DNA of 64,000 bases, taken from Mycobacterium asiaticum (lineage in GTDB: Bacteria > Actinomycetota > Actinomycetes > Mycobacteriales > Mycobacteriaceae). Under the pieces are notes generated by a model. That model ran no database searches and had not been told where the DNA came from. It was given only the letters and a program-made list of their open reading frames with translations. The first letter of the stretch is position 1, and the number at the start of each line of letters is the position of its first letter. Positions 11,170 to 19,455 of the stretch are shown here, one piece after another. Position numbers and translations under genes: made by a program. Location: NCBI RefSeq assembly GCF_001673635.1, contig NZ_LZMH01000037.1, positions 183,597 through 247,596 of the forward strand, given 5' to 3'.

Positions 11170-12840
11170 TCAGTGAATCCCTTCGGCGAGCGGCCCGAGC
11201 GCCAGCGCGGGCAAGAAGGTGAGAGCAACGAGGATGACGGTGACCCCGACCACCAGGCCGACGAATTGCGGTCGGTGAGTGGGCAAGGTGCCACTGGACG
11301 CCGGGGTGGCACCCTGTCGGGCCAGCGAGCCGGCCAGCGAAAGCACCAGGATGATCGGCAGGAAGCGGCCGAAGAGCATGGCCAGGCCCAAAGCCGTGTT
11401 GTACCAGGCGGTGTTGGCCGACAACCCGGCGAAAGCCGAACCGTTGTTGTTGGCAGCCGAGGTGAACGCGTAGAGCACTTCGGACAGGCCGTGCGGCCCG
11501 GTGTTGGCCATGCCGGCGCGTTCGCCGGGCAGCGCGATCGCAAGCGCGGTACCGACCAGCACGATCAGCGGGGTCACCAGGAAATAGCTTGCCGCCAACT
11601 TCATCTCGCGCGGCGTGATCTTCTTGCCCAGGTATTCCGGGGTCCGGCCAACCATCAGCCCGGCGACGAACACGGTGATCACGGCCAGGATCAGGATGCC
11701 GTACAGGCCCGAACCCGTGCCGCCGGGCGCGACCTCACCCAGCTGCATGTTGAACATCGTCATCATGCCGCCGAGGCTGGTGTACGAGTCGTGTGTCGAG
11801 TCGACCGCGCCGGTGGACGTCAGCGTGGTGGCATCGGCGAAGATCGCCGAGTCGGCAACGCCGAAGCGCTGTTCGACTCCCTCGCTGGACGCACCCACCG
11901 CGGTCGGGACGGTGCCGTGATGCTGCAACTGGAACAGCATCATCACCACGACGCTGAGCCCGGCCATCACCCCGACGATCGCGGCAATCGCGTAGCCCTG
12001 CCTCTTGCTGTCCACCATGCGACCGAACGTGCGCGGCAGCGAAAAGCCGATGACCACCAACAGGAAGATCTCGATCCAGTTGGTCCACGAGGTCGGATTC
12101 TCGAAGGGGTGCGCGGAGTTGGCGTTATAGAAACCGCCGCCGTTGGTGCCGAGCTCCTTGATCGCTTCCTGGCTGGCAACCGGACCACCAGGGATGGTCT
12201 GCTGCGTGCCCGCCACCGTATTCACCACCTGGTCGTGCAGGTGGAAGTTCTGGATGACGCCCCCGGCGACCAGGATGACGGCACCAATGACGGCGATCGG
12301 CAACAGGATTCGCAATGTGCCTCGGGTCAGGTCCACCCAGAAGTTGCCGAGTTCCTCGGTGCGATGCCGGGCGAACCCACGCACCAAGGCCACCGCGACG
12401 GCCATACCCACCGCGGCCGATACAAAGTTCTGCACCGCCAACCCGGCCATCTGCACGAGGTGCCCCTGGGTCGATTCGCCGGAATATGCCTGCCAGTTGG
12501 TGTTCGTGACGAAACTGACTGCGGTGTTCCACGCCAGCGCCGGGGTCATGTGAGTGGCCGGGTCGGACAAATGCAACGGCAGCCGGTCCTGCACCAGTTG
12601 CAACAGGAACAGGAACACGACGCTGACCGCGGAGAAGGCGAGCACGCTGCGGGCGTAGGTCCGCCACGTCTGCTCGGCGTCCGGGTCGGCGCCGATCAAG
12701 CGATAGATGAATCGTTCGGTGCGCGAATGCTTTTCGGAGCTGTACACGCGATACATGTAGTCGCCCAGCGGTACGTGCACCGCCACGATCGCAGCGATGA
12801 GCGACACCAGGAACAGCACACCGGCTGTGGTTTGGCTCAT
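11170..12840 (-). CDS. kdpA: Potassium-transporting ATPase potassium-binding subunit KdpA
   Basis: 556-aa integral membrane subunit of the SKT channel superfamily with about ten membrane helices. The four selectivity-filter loops are recognisable, for example [25 protein letters not shown] and [11 protein letters not shown]. It forms the high-affinity K+ path of KdpFABC. Its ATG overlaps the kdpF stop by 4 nt (positions 12840-12842 on the minus strand), so translation of kdpF and kdpA is coupled. Full length for the family; no defects. Confidence 0.98.
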   Translation of the reverse strand: MSQTTAGVLFLVSLIAAIVAVHVPLGDYMYRVYSSEKHSRTERFIYRLIGADPDAEQTWRTYARSVLAFSAVSVVFLFLLQLVQDRLPLHLSDPATHMTPALAWNTAVSFVTNTNWQAYSGESTQGHLVQMAGLAVQNFVSAAVGMAVAVALVRGFARHRTEELGNFWVDLTRGTLRILLPIAVIGAVILVAGGVIQNFHLHDQVVNTVAGTQQTIPGGPVASQEAIKELGTNGGGFYNANSAHPFENPTSWTNWIEIFLLVVIGFSLPRTFGRMVDSKRQGYAIAAIVGVMAGLSVVVMMLFQLQHHGTVPTAVGASSEGVEQRFGVADSAIFADATTLTSTGAVDSTHDSYTSLGGMMTMFNMQLGEVAPGGTGSGLYGILILAVITVFVAGLMVGRTPEYLGKKITPREMKLAASYFLVTPLIVLVGTALAIALPGERAGMANTGPHGLSEVLYAFTSAANNNGSAFAGLSANTAWYNTALGLAMLFGRFLPIILVLSLAGSLARQGATPASSGTLPTHRPQFVGLVVGVTVILVALTFLPALALGPLAEGIH

Positions 12841-12929
12841 CAGAACTTCTCCGGGAAGAGCAGGGCCGCGACAAGCAGCAAGGCGATCGCAGCAGCCAGG
12901 ATCAGACCCACCGTGTTCGCGATACTCAC
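12840..12929 (-). CDS. kdpF: Small membrane subunit KdpF
   Basis: 29-aa peptide starting [10 protein letters not shown] and ending LLFPEKF, a single membrane helix with the C-terminal FPE(K/R)F tail that typifies KdpF. KdpF stabilises the KdpABC complex. GTG start at 12929 overlaps the TGA of the upstream 25-codon ORF (GTGA), and its own stop overlaps the kdpA ATG. About the length of Rv1028A (30 aa). Confidence 0.92.
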   Translation of the reverse strand: MSIANTVGLILAAAIALLLVAALLFPEKF

Positions 12930-13003
12930 AGTTCCAGCTTCAGCAATCCGCCGAGCGCGGCGAAAGCCGCCACGGTCAGCACCAGATAAATGACGACGGA
13001 CAT
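12926..13003 (-). CDS. 25-aa membrane microprotein at the head of the kdp operon (not a recognised annotated gene)
   Basis: ORF of 25 codons, ATG at 13003 to TGA at 12926. The peptide starts [20 protein letters not shown] and ends LKLEL: one hydrophobic helix with a short, weakly charged tail. Evidence that it is translated: a Shine-Dalgarno GGAG lies 6 nt upstream (CGGAGATCC-ATG), the stop overlaps the kdpF start by the coupled GTGA arrangement used throughout this operon, and the -10 and regulator repeats lie upstream of it rather than between it and kdpF. A Kdp accessory helix or leader peptide is inference. I recall comparable tiny ORFs before kdpF in other actinobacteria but cannot check. 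Confidence 0.75.
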   Translation of the reverse strand: MSVVIYLVLTVAAFAALGGLLKLEL

Positions 13004-13059
13004 GGATCTCCGATCGTTTTGCGGGCAACAAGTAGCACCCCTGCCAGGGCGACACTGCG

Positions 13060-13065
13060 ACGCTA
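13060..13065 (-). promoter_or_regulatory. Candidate -10 element of the kdp operon
   Basis: TAGCGT on the minus strand fits the mycobacterial TANNNT pattern. It predicts transcription starting near 13053 and a leader of about 50 nt before the microprotein ATG at 13003. The regulator-like repeats at 13094-13133 lie about 30-70 bp upstream of this -10, where an OmpR-family activator would bind. Confidence 0.45.
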
Positions 13066-13093
13066 GGCGCGCGCAAAGGCGGAAGAATGGCGC

Positions 13094-13133
13094 CTTGACG
13101 GTTTCTTTACGGCTTGGGCGGCGACCTTTACGG
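13094..13133 (-). promoter_or_regulatory. Direct-repeat regulator site upstream of kdp (candidate KdpE box)
   Basis: On the minus strand CCGTAAAG occurs at 13133-13126 and 13112-13105, and CCGTCAAG at 13101-13094. The spacings are 21 and 11 bp, two and one helical turns, as expected for a head-to-tail OmpR-family dimer array. KdpE belongs to that family and kdp is its target; TrcR, encoded next door, is the alternative binder. Confidence 0.5.
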
Positions 13134-13156
13134 TCCCCGCGCTCACCACAACACCG

Positions 13157-14668
13157 CTACTCCGCGGCGGGCGGTGTCTCCAGCATCGGTAGTCGTACCC
13201 GGAAGACCGTCAATCCGTTCCCGGATTCGGCGGAGACCGAACCGTGATGAGCCTTGACAATCGAGCTGACGATGGCCAGGCCCAAACCGTGACCGGAACC
13301 GTTGGACCGTGCCTTGTCGGCGCGCACGAACCGCTCGAACAAGTGGGGCAGCACGTCGGGGTCGATGTCGGGCCCGTCGTCGGCGACCGTCAGTTCCGCA
13401 TACGGCGCTTGCGGCCCATACCGATGGCTGGTGACGCCCGTGGTCACCGTGACGCCGGGGGGAGTGTGCACGCAGGCATTGGTGAGCAGATTGCTCAACA
13501 ACTGGTGCAACCTGGCGTGGTCGCCGTTGATCCATACCGGTTCGTCGGGCAATTCCTTGACCCACTGGTGCGTCGGTGCGGCCACCGCCGCGTCATTGAC
13601 CGCGTTGGCGACCAGATCGGTGAGCTCGAGGTCCTCGGTTTGCAGGTCTTCGCCCTCACCTAGGCGGGACAGCAACAGCAGTTCGTCGACCAATGACGCC
13701 ATCCGCCGGGCTTCCGATTCGATGCGCGCCAGCGCGTATTCGGTGGTCGGCGGCAAGTCCGAACTGTCTTGCCGGGTCAGCTCGGCGTAACCCTGGATGG
13801 CGGCCAGCGGCGTCCGCAGCTCGTGGCTGGCGTCGGTGATGAACTGCCGCATCCGCAGATCGGACTCCACCCGATGCGCCAGCGCGCTGTCGACGTTGTC
13901 CAACAGGCGGTTCAAGGTGTGTCCGACAATGCCAACCTCGTTGTCGGGGTCGGTGTCCTCGGGCCGGACTCGGACACTGATTTGGTGGTCGTCGCCCACC
14001 AGCGGCATCGCCGCGACCTCTGCCGCCGTCGCGGCGACGCGGCTCAACGGCCGAAGCGCATAGCCCACCACCCACGCTGTCAGGAAGGCCGTGATCACCA
14101 GGGCGGTCGCGACCAGCACGGTGGTGGTGAGTTGTTTGCGAGAGATGATCTGGTCGGCGATGCTCAACGAAACACCCACGACAAGGCGATCGGACCCGAC
14201 GGTGCGGCTCTCCACCTGGTGGGGGCCCAGGCTGCCCAGGTTTTCGATACGCGAGCCGCCATCGGTCCAGTCCTGCGCCTCGATGGAGCGGATGACATCG
14301 GGTGGGGCCACCCGTGGTTCGTCTTCGGAGAAGACGGCCGAGCCCACCACTTTGCCGTCGCGCAATACCGCGATCAGGTTGCCGGGCGTCTGTCCGGTGA
14401 ATTCCAGCAAGGCCTGCGAAACCGGTGGGATGCCGGTGTGTATCGAGGTGTGCTCCCCGTTTCGGTACCGGGCGTAGGAGTGGCTGAAGGCGTGCATCGA
14501 CTCGGTGACCTCGGCGTCGTTCATCGCCGTGACGTAGCCGCGCAGGCTCAGCACGGAGACGGCTCCCACCGCCACCAGGACGAGGGTCACCACCGTCAAT
14601 ACGCCCAACAACAACTGCTTACGCAGGGAACGGGGGAGCCATCGCGGAATGTTGCGGTCCCCCGTCAT
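13157..14668 (-). CDS. trcS: Sensor histidine kinase TrcS
   Basis: 503-aa two-helix sensor kinase. Membrane segments at about 20-45 (LLGVLTVVTLVLVAVGAV) and near 183-205 enclose an extracellular sensor loop; a HAMP region follows (about 205-265), then DASHELRTPLAAIQGY with phosphoacceptor His282 and ATP-binding boxes LLSNLLTNACVHTPPG, DDGPDIDPDVLPHLFERF and GSGHGLGLAIVSSIVKAH. It phosphorylates TrcR. It sits 8 nt after trcR, as Rv1032c does in M. tuberculosis, and upstream of kdp on the same strand. The stimulus is unknown. Confidence 0.95.
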   Translation of the reverse strand: MTGDRNIPRWLPRSLRKQLLLGVLTVVTLVLVAVGAVSVLSLRGYVTAMNDAEVTESMHAFSHSYARYRNGEHTSIHTGIPPVSQALLEFTGQTPGNLIAVLRDGKVVGSAVFSEDEPRVAPPDVIRSIEAQDWTDGGSRIENLGSLGPHQVESRTVGSDRLVVGVSLSIADQIISRKQLTTTVLVATALVITAFLTAWVVGYALRPLSRVAATAAEVAAMPLVGDDHQISVRVRPEDTDPDNEVGIVGHTLNRLLDNVDSALAHRVESDLRMRQFITDASHELRTPLAAIQGYAELTRQDSSDLPPTTEYALARIESEARRMASLVDELLLLSRLGEGEDLQTEDLELTDLVANAVNDAAVAAPTHQWVKELPDEPVWINGDHARLHQLLSNLLTNACVHTPPGVTVTTGVTSHRYGPQAPYAELTVADDGPDIDPDVLPHLFERFVRADKARSNGSGHGLGLAIVSSIVKAHHGSVSAESGNGLTVFRVRLPMLETPPAAE

Positions 14669-14676
14669 TCAAGAAC

Positions 14677-15450
14677 TCATTCCGGTGGTCGGAGCATGTA
14701 TCCAATGCCACGTACCGTGTGGATCATCGGCTCCCTGTCGGCGTCGATCTTCTTCCTCAGATACGAAATGTACAGGTCAACGATGCTGGTGCGGCCGGCG
14801 AAATCGTAGTTCCAGACCCGGTCCAGGATCTCGGTGCGGCTCAGCGCGCGCCGCGGATTGCGCATCAAGAATCTCAACAGCTCGAACTCGGTCGACGACA
14901 GCGATATCGGGGTACCCCCGCGGGTGACCTCACGGCTGGCCGCGTCGAGCTTGAGGTCACCGACCTTGAGGGATTCATCGGCCGGCGGGGCGAGGTGGCT
15001 GGACCGCCGCAGCAGGCCGCGCAGCCGCGCGACCAGTTCCTCGAGGCTGAACGGCTTGGTCATGTAGTCGTCGGCGCCGGCTGTCAGGCCGGTGACGCGG
15101 TCCATCACCGAATCGCGGGCGGTGAGAAACAGTGTGGGCGTGTAGGTCTCGGATTCGCGGACTCGCTGCAGGATCTGCAAGCCGTCCACGTCGGGCAGCA
15201 TGATGTCCAGGACGAGCACGTCGGGATTGATCCGGTCGAACTTGGCAATGGCCTCGCGCCCGTTGTGCGCGATCTCGACATCCCAGCCCTCGTAGTGCAG
15301 GGCCATCTTGACGAGGTTGGTCAGGGCGGGTTCGTCATCGACCAGCAACACCCGGATAGGTGAACCGTCGGCCCGGTTGATCCGGGGAAGTTGCCCCAGA
15401 ATCGCCTGCCGTGGACGTTGGCTACGCGTATACCCAGACACTGCTGTCAT
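14677..15450 (-). CDS. trcR: Response regulator TrcR
   Basis: OmpR-family regulator. I start it at ATG 15450, which gives 257 aa and places the phosphoacceptor at Asp82 (PDVLVLDIMLPDVDG), both agreeing with TrcR (Rv1033c) as I remember it; the frame is open to ATG 15474. The receiver has the DDEP acidic pocket at 38-41 and Lys in MTKPFSLEE; the winged-helix domain carries LSSTEFELLRFLMRNP and SIVDLYISYLRKKID. TrcR is known to bind AT-rich DNA, activate its own gene and repress Rv1057, whose orthologue is at 28279. Neither possible start has a clear ribosome site. Confidence 0.93.
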   Translation of the reverse strand: MTAVSGYTRSQRPRQAILGQLPRINRADGSPIRVLLVDDEPALTNLVKMALHYEGWDVEIAHNGREAIAKFDRINPDVLVLDIMLPDVDGLQILQRVRESETYTPTLFLTARDSVMDRVTGLTAGADDYMTKPFSLEELVARLRGLLRRSSHLAPPADESLKVGDLKLDAASREVTRGGTPISLSSTEFELLRFLMRNPRRALSRTEILDRVWNYDFAGRTSIVDLYISYLRKKIDADREPMIHTVRGIGYMLRPPE

Positions 15451-15692
15451 AGTTGCTGATTGTTTCAAGCACATATGCGCTTGTCACCGAGTTCATAGGG
15501 TTCTCAAATCAAGTGTTCGATGGTTACCCACTTGGGTGCCGCCAAACCCTGACCATGATGGCTGCGCGCTCCACACTCAGGCATGGCAGCAAAGGTGTGC
15601 CAAATCCAGGCAGCCGGGCGCGGAGGTGACGGCCCACCCCGGTCAGGCAGCGTCGCTGGGCGCACCGCTCGCCCGGAAAGCCCGTCAGACAG

Positions 15693-15730
15693 CGAAGTGG
15701 CCGCACACCGCAGGGTGTGCGGCCACTTCG
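15693..15730 (-). terminator. Strong hairpin after the esx operon
   Basis: Perfect 17-bp stem (CGAAGTGGCCGCACACC and its complement) around a GCAG loop, 10 nt beyond the esxI stop. It has no T-run, which is common in mycobacteria. It can end the PE8-PPE15-esxJ-esxI message. Confidence 0.75.
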
Positions 15731-15740
15731 TGGGTTGGTG

Positions 15741-16025
15741 TCAGGCCCAGCTGGAACCGACGGCGCTGTCCGTTTGCGCCATGTTGTTGCCGGCGCTCTG
15801 GATCTTCTGGCCGTGGGCGTTGGCCTGCTCGTAGATCACCTGGAAGTTGCGGCCCAACTGGGCGATGAACTCCTGGCAAGCCACCGAACCGGCGCCGCCC
15901 CAGAAGTCACCGGCAGCCAGCACATCGCGAACGATGGCCTGGTGCTCGGCCTCCAAGTTGGCGGCCTGGGCGCGCACGAGCGCACCGTGCGCGTCGACAT
16001 CGCCGAACTGGTAATTGATCGTCAT
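15741..16025 (-). CDS. esxI: ESAT-6-like protein EsxI (EsxN/EsxL family)
   Basis: 94-aa WXG100 protein of the Mtb9.9 family (EsxI/L/N/O/V). It begins MTINYQFGDVDAHGALVRAQ, has the turn motif WGG in DFWGGAGS between two helices, and ends SAVGSSWA. Such proteins pair with the CFP-10-like protein encoded immediately upstream and are exported by a type VII system, here the ESX-5 type. ATG 16025 has a ribosome site (AGAAAGGA) and is 20 nt from the esxJ stop. Members of this family differ by few residues, so the letter is assigned by synteny with Rv1037c. Confidence 0.93.
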   Translation of the reverse strand: MTINYQFGDVDAHGALVRAQAANLEAEHQAIVRDVLAAGDFWGGAGSVACQEFIAQLGRNFQVIYEQANAHGQKIQSAGNNMAQTDSAVGSSWA

Positions 16026-16045
16026 TGCTGCGTCCTTTCTCGGGG

Positions 16046-16366
<321 letters not shown>

Positions 16367-16389
16367 TCAGTTGGTTGATTTGAAAAGTG

Positions 16390-17571
16390 TTAGACCACAA
16401 CCTGCTTGGGCATGATGGTCGGCTTGAAGCCGTACCGCGGCCCGGCGTATGCGCCCGCACCCTTGGCGGCCGCTGCCATACCCGGCATGCCGGCCATCAT
16501 CCCCGGTGCCGCACCTTCGCCCGGAACCGTCCAGCCGCTGCCCGCCAGCGCGGTGCCGGCTGCCTCCGCCGCCGGGGCGGCACTGGCCCAGCTGGCCGGC
16601 ACCGAGAGGCTGCCAACCAGCGATGCCTCGCCGACCGCCGCGGCGGCGCCCACCGATTCGACCTCGCCGGCCAGACCCGCGGCCGCCGCGGCCGCCGGCG
16701 CCGCCGCAACCTCCGCAGCCGCCGCGGCGATGTTGGCGTCGATGGTGTGCCCGGCGAAGATCGCGTTCGGGATGGCGGCGAAGACGAACCATGCCGCCGT
16801 GACACCAACCTGCTGGATGGCGTTGAAGATGAACGGGGTGCCCAGGAAACCGTCCAGCGCGGTGAGCAGTTCCTGCACCGGGACGGGCAAAGCGTTGAAC
16901 AGGCCGGTGCCAATCGAGGAAGTGCCGAGGGCGAGATTTTCCAGCTCGGTTTGCAGGCCGGTGACGACATCGCCCAGCGACGCGGCGGTGGGGCCCTCCG
17001 CGGCAGCGGCGGCGACGGCGGCACTTTGAATCCCCGCGGCGCCCGGGTTGGTGGTCTCTGCGGCCGGCGTCAGGGGCTCGAGGACCGCGGCGACGGCGGC
17101 GTTGGCCTGATAGGTAGTCATCGCGATGACGTCCTGGACCCACATCTCCATGTACTGCGCCTCGGTCGCCATGATCGCGGGCGTGTTGATGCCCAGGAAG
17201 TTGGTGGCGACGAGCGCGGCCAGCAGCGCCCGGTTGGCGGCGATCACCGGCGGCGGCACCGTCGCGGCGAAGGCGGCCTCATAGGCCGCGGCCGAAGCCG
17301 ACGCCTGTAGGGCGGCCTGCTCGGCTGCCGCCGAGGTGCTGGTCAGCCAGGCCACGTAGGGCTGGGCCGCGGCCGCAGCCGACGCGGAACCCGCACCGGT
17401 CCATTGCTCGGTGGTCAGTGAGGTGATGATCGACTCGTACTGGGTCGCAGTGGTGTTCAGCTCGGCGGCCAGGTTGCTCCAGGCCGTCGCGGCGGCCATG
17501 AGCGGTCCCGCGCCCGCGCCGGAGTACATGAGCCCGGAGTTGATCTCGGGTGGGAAAGCTGCAAAAGACAT
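16390..17571 (-). CDS. ppe15: PPE family protein, PPE15-like
   Basis: 393-aa PPE protein. The PPE domain spans about 1-175 and starts MSFAAFPPEINSGLMYSGAG, with the WTGAGS turn (WXG-like), PYVAWL and ANRALLAALVATNFLGINTP blocks. A middle region (about 185-310) is Ala-rich. The C-terminal ~75 residues carry LSVPASWA, SGWTVPGEG, GMPGMAAAA and PRYGFKPTIMPK, the PPE-SVP-type tail. Its partner should be the PE protein encoded 88 nt upstream. The arrangement PE8-PPE15-esxJ-esxI equals the ESX-5a cassette Rv1040c-Rv1037c, a partial duplication of the ESX-5 locus. Confidence 0.92.
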   Translation of the reverse strand: MSFAAFPPEINSGLMYSGAGAGPLMAAATAWSNLAAELNTTATQYESIITSLTTEQWTGAGSASAAAAAQPYVAWLTSTSAAAEQAALQASASAAAYEAAFAATVPPPVIAANRALLAALVATNFLGINTPAIMATEAQYMEMWVQDVIAMTTYQANAAVAAVLEPLTPAAETTNPGAAGIQSAAVAAAAAEGPTAASLGDVVTGLQTELENLALGTSSIGTGLFNALPVPVQELLTALDGFLGTPFIFNAIQQVGVTAAWFVFAAIPNAIFAGHTIDANIAAAAAEVAAAPAAAAAAGLAGEVESVGAAAAVGEASLVGSLSVPASWASAAPAAEAAGTALAGSGWTVPGEGAAPGMMAGMPGMAAAAKGAGAYAGPRYGFKPTIMPKQVVV

Positions 17572-17659
17572 TTTGTATCCGTTCCTTTGGCTTTATCTGG
17601 CTAAGTGGTCTTCGATGGCTGGCTGGATGGCTGGTTGCATGCCTCGTTGCAAGGGGCGC

Positions 17660-18508
17660 CTAGACGCTCACCGGCTTCGGCATGACGATGGGCTTGACGC
17701 CGTAGCGCGGCGCACCGAAGCCGGCGCTGTTGCGCGCGGCCGACGCCACACCGGGCATGCCGGGGTAGAAGCCGCCGGTCGTGGCGGCCGGCGCGGCCGA
17801 GGTCCAGCCGGCACCCGACAGGGCGCTGGGGCCGGTGCTCGAGACGAGCGTGGCGCCGGCGGCCCAGCTCGGCGGCGCCGACATCGCGCCAACCATCGTC
17901 GACGTGCCAAGGGCCGCTGCGACCGGTCCGCCGCTGACCGCGCCGACCGTGCCGGCCGTGGCTGCCTCGGCGGCTCCGGCCGCCTCGGCGGCCGCAGCGA
18001 GGTCTTCCGGCACGCCGAAGCCGTCGGGGAACAAACCACCGCCGGCCAGACCGAGCAGGCTCGAGGTCGCCGAAGCCCAGTTGCCGATCTCGAAGCTGGT
18101 GAAGTTGGCCGCGTTGCCCGACAGGCTGAACGGCTGACCGCCGAAGCTGGTGACCGGGCCACCAAGCAGCGTGCTGATCTGGTTGATGAAGTCACCCGGG
18201 GTGGAAGCAGCGGTGGCCGCGGCCGCGTTGGCCGCCTCGGACTGCTCGTACGTGCCGCTGCTCAGGCCCAGGGTCTGCACGAACTGCTCCTGCATTGCCT
18301 GCGCTTCGGCGGCGATCTGCTGATACAGGGCGCCATATGCGGTGAAGATGCCGGATTGCAGGATCGACACCTGGTCGGCGGCCGCCGGCGCGATTGCCGT
18401 GGTCGGGGCCGCAGCACCTGCGTTCTGCCCCGCCAACGCCGCCCCGATAGCTCCCAGCTGAGCCGCTGCAGCGGCCAGTTCTTGCGGCACTGCTGTCAAA
18501 AAAGACAT
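17660..18508 (-). CDS. pe8: PE family protein, PE8-like, with PPE-type C-terminal tail
   Basis: 282-aa PE protein. The PE domain (about 1-95) has the two-helix pattern, and YEQSE just after it fits the Y-x3-D/E type VII export signal. From about 207 to the end it contains PPSWAAGATL, SGAGWTSAAP, PGMPGVASAARNS and APRYGVKPIVMPK. This tail matches the C-terminus of the neighbouring PPE15-like protein almost motif for motif. ATG 18508 is preceded by AAGGAG at good distance. First gene of the four-gene cassette; 346 bp without a gene precede it. Confidence 0.92.
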   Translation of the reverse strand: MSFLTAVPQELAAAAAQLGAIGAALAGQNAGAAAPTTAIAPAAADQVSILQSGIFTAYGALYQQIAAEAQAMQEQFVQTLGLSSGTYEQSEAANAAAATAASTPGDFINQISTLLGGPVTSFGGQPFSLSGNAANFTSFEIGNWASATSSLLGLAGGGLFPDGFGVPEDLAAAAEAAGAAEAATAGTVGAVSGGPVAAALGTSTMVGAMSAPPSWAAGATLVSSTGPSALSGAGWTSAAPAATTGGFYPGMPGVASAARNSAGFGAPRYGVKPIVMPKPVSV

Positions 18509-18557
18509 CTATTGCTCCTTGTGGGTGAAAATGCCGACCGCGTTCGCAGGGTCGGCC

Positions 18558-18595
18558 CTGTGTGTTTGCGTAATGGCCCCTGTGCGTTGGCGTAA
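18558..18595 (-). promoter_or_regulatory. Direct repeat in the PE8 upstream region
   Basis: CTGTGTGTTTGCGTAA (18558-18573) and CTGTGCGTTGGCGTAA (18580-18595) are direct repeats at a 22-bp period (two helical turns), 50-87 bp before the PE8 start. They suit a regulator bound on one face of the helix. The rest of the gap 18509-18854 shows only GC-rich sequence with a TTTACGGCTTGTTAACGG stretch near 18650. Confidence 0.45.
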
Positions 18596-18854
18596 CGCTA
18601 ACTAGCTCCGGCTCCACAGTCCGACTCGAAAAGGGCAGGGTGACGGACGTTTACGGCTTGTTAACGGAGGCGCGGGCAGTTTTAACAAGTCCATTGCGGC
18701 CGATACGGCCGTGTCATCTGGAGGGTGGGGGGTGGCACCATACATGGGCGCGCGGCGCGCGATCCTACTAATAAGTCCGCGCTCGCGCACGTCGGCAATT
18801 GGAGGGTGATCGGACGCCCTGGAGGCGGTGCTGGCACGCTAGATTCGCCGCCGG

Positions 18855-18928
18855 GCCCCCATAGCCCAATTGGCAGAGGCAGCGGACTTAAAATCCGCCC
18901 AGTGTCGGTTCGAGTCCGACTGGGGGCA
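18855..18928 (+). tRNA. leuX: tRNA-Leu(UAA) with short variable loop
   Basis: The 74-nt sequence folds as a full cloverleaf: acceptor GCCCCCA/TGGGGGC, D-stem GCC/GGC, anticodon stem GCGGA/TCCGC with loop CTTAAAA (anticodon TAA at 18889-18891), T-stem GTCGG/CCGAC with loop TTCGAGT, discriminator A, CCA not encoded. The variable region is only five nt (CCAGT) instead of the long arm normal for leucine tRNAs. Discriminator A fits leucine. In M. tuberculosis a leucine tRNA in this region borders integrase remnants, from memory; no integrase is present here. Confidence 0.9.
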
Positions 18929-19045
18929 CTGGGGAACAGCTGCTCAGTGCATGTGAGGTCGCAGATCGGTGGGTTCGCTCGAGATGACCCTGTTTGCGCC
19001 CCAACCGTCGGAATTCCCCAGCTGCACGGATCGTTGAGGCTCGTT

Positions 19046-19438
19046 GTGAGCGAGCAACCCGGGCCGCCGTGCCCATGCGGCAACGCGGACGATTACCGCT
19101 CGTGCTGCGGGCCGCTGCACGACGGCGAGTGGCAGGCCAGGTCCGCCGAGGAACTGATGCGGTCGAGGTACTCGGCCTTCGCCTGCGGTGACGCCGACTA
19201 TCTGTTTCGCACCTGGCATCCGCGCACGCGGCCGGCGAATGTGACGATCGACCCCGGTATCGCCTGGATCGGCCTGGAGGTCATCGACACAGTTGCGGGC
19301 AAACCCGACGACGACCTCGGCGAAGTCGAGTTCGTGGCGCTGTTCGAGAGCGGCGGTCGCCGCGGCCGGCTGCACGAGCGCAGTCGTTTCCAGCGCCGCG
19401 CCGGACGCTGGTTCTACGTCGACGGCCTGATCAGGTGA
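19046..19438 (+). CDS. YchJ-like (UPF0225) SEC-C motif protein
   Basis: 130-aa protein. The N-terminus holds a SEC-C-like metal site, CPCGNADDYRSCCGPLHDG (two single cysteines then a Cys pair), followed by the YchJ core with RSRYSAFACGDADYLFRTWH and ERSRFQRRAGRWFYVDG, a cystatin/NTF2-like fold. YchJ proteins are of unknown function; zinc binding is likely by analogy to the SecA tail. GTG start 19046 follows GAGG by 6 nt. The stop overlaps a possible GTG of the next gene, so the two are cotranscribed. Confidence 0.85.
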   Translation: MSEQPGPPCPCGNADDYRSCCGPLHDGEWQARSAEELMRSRYSAFACGDADYLFRTWHPRTRPANVTIDPGIAWIGLEVIDTVAGKPDDDLGEVEFVALFESGGRRGRLHERSRFQRRAGRWFYVDGLIR

Positions 19439-19455
19439 AAAGAGAGGCAACGCCC

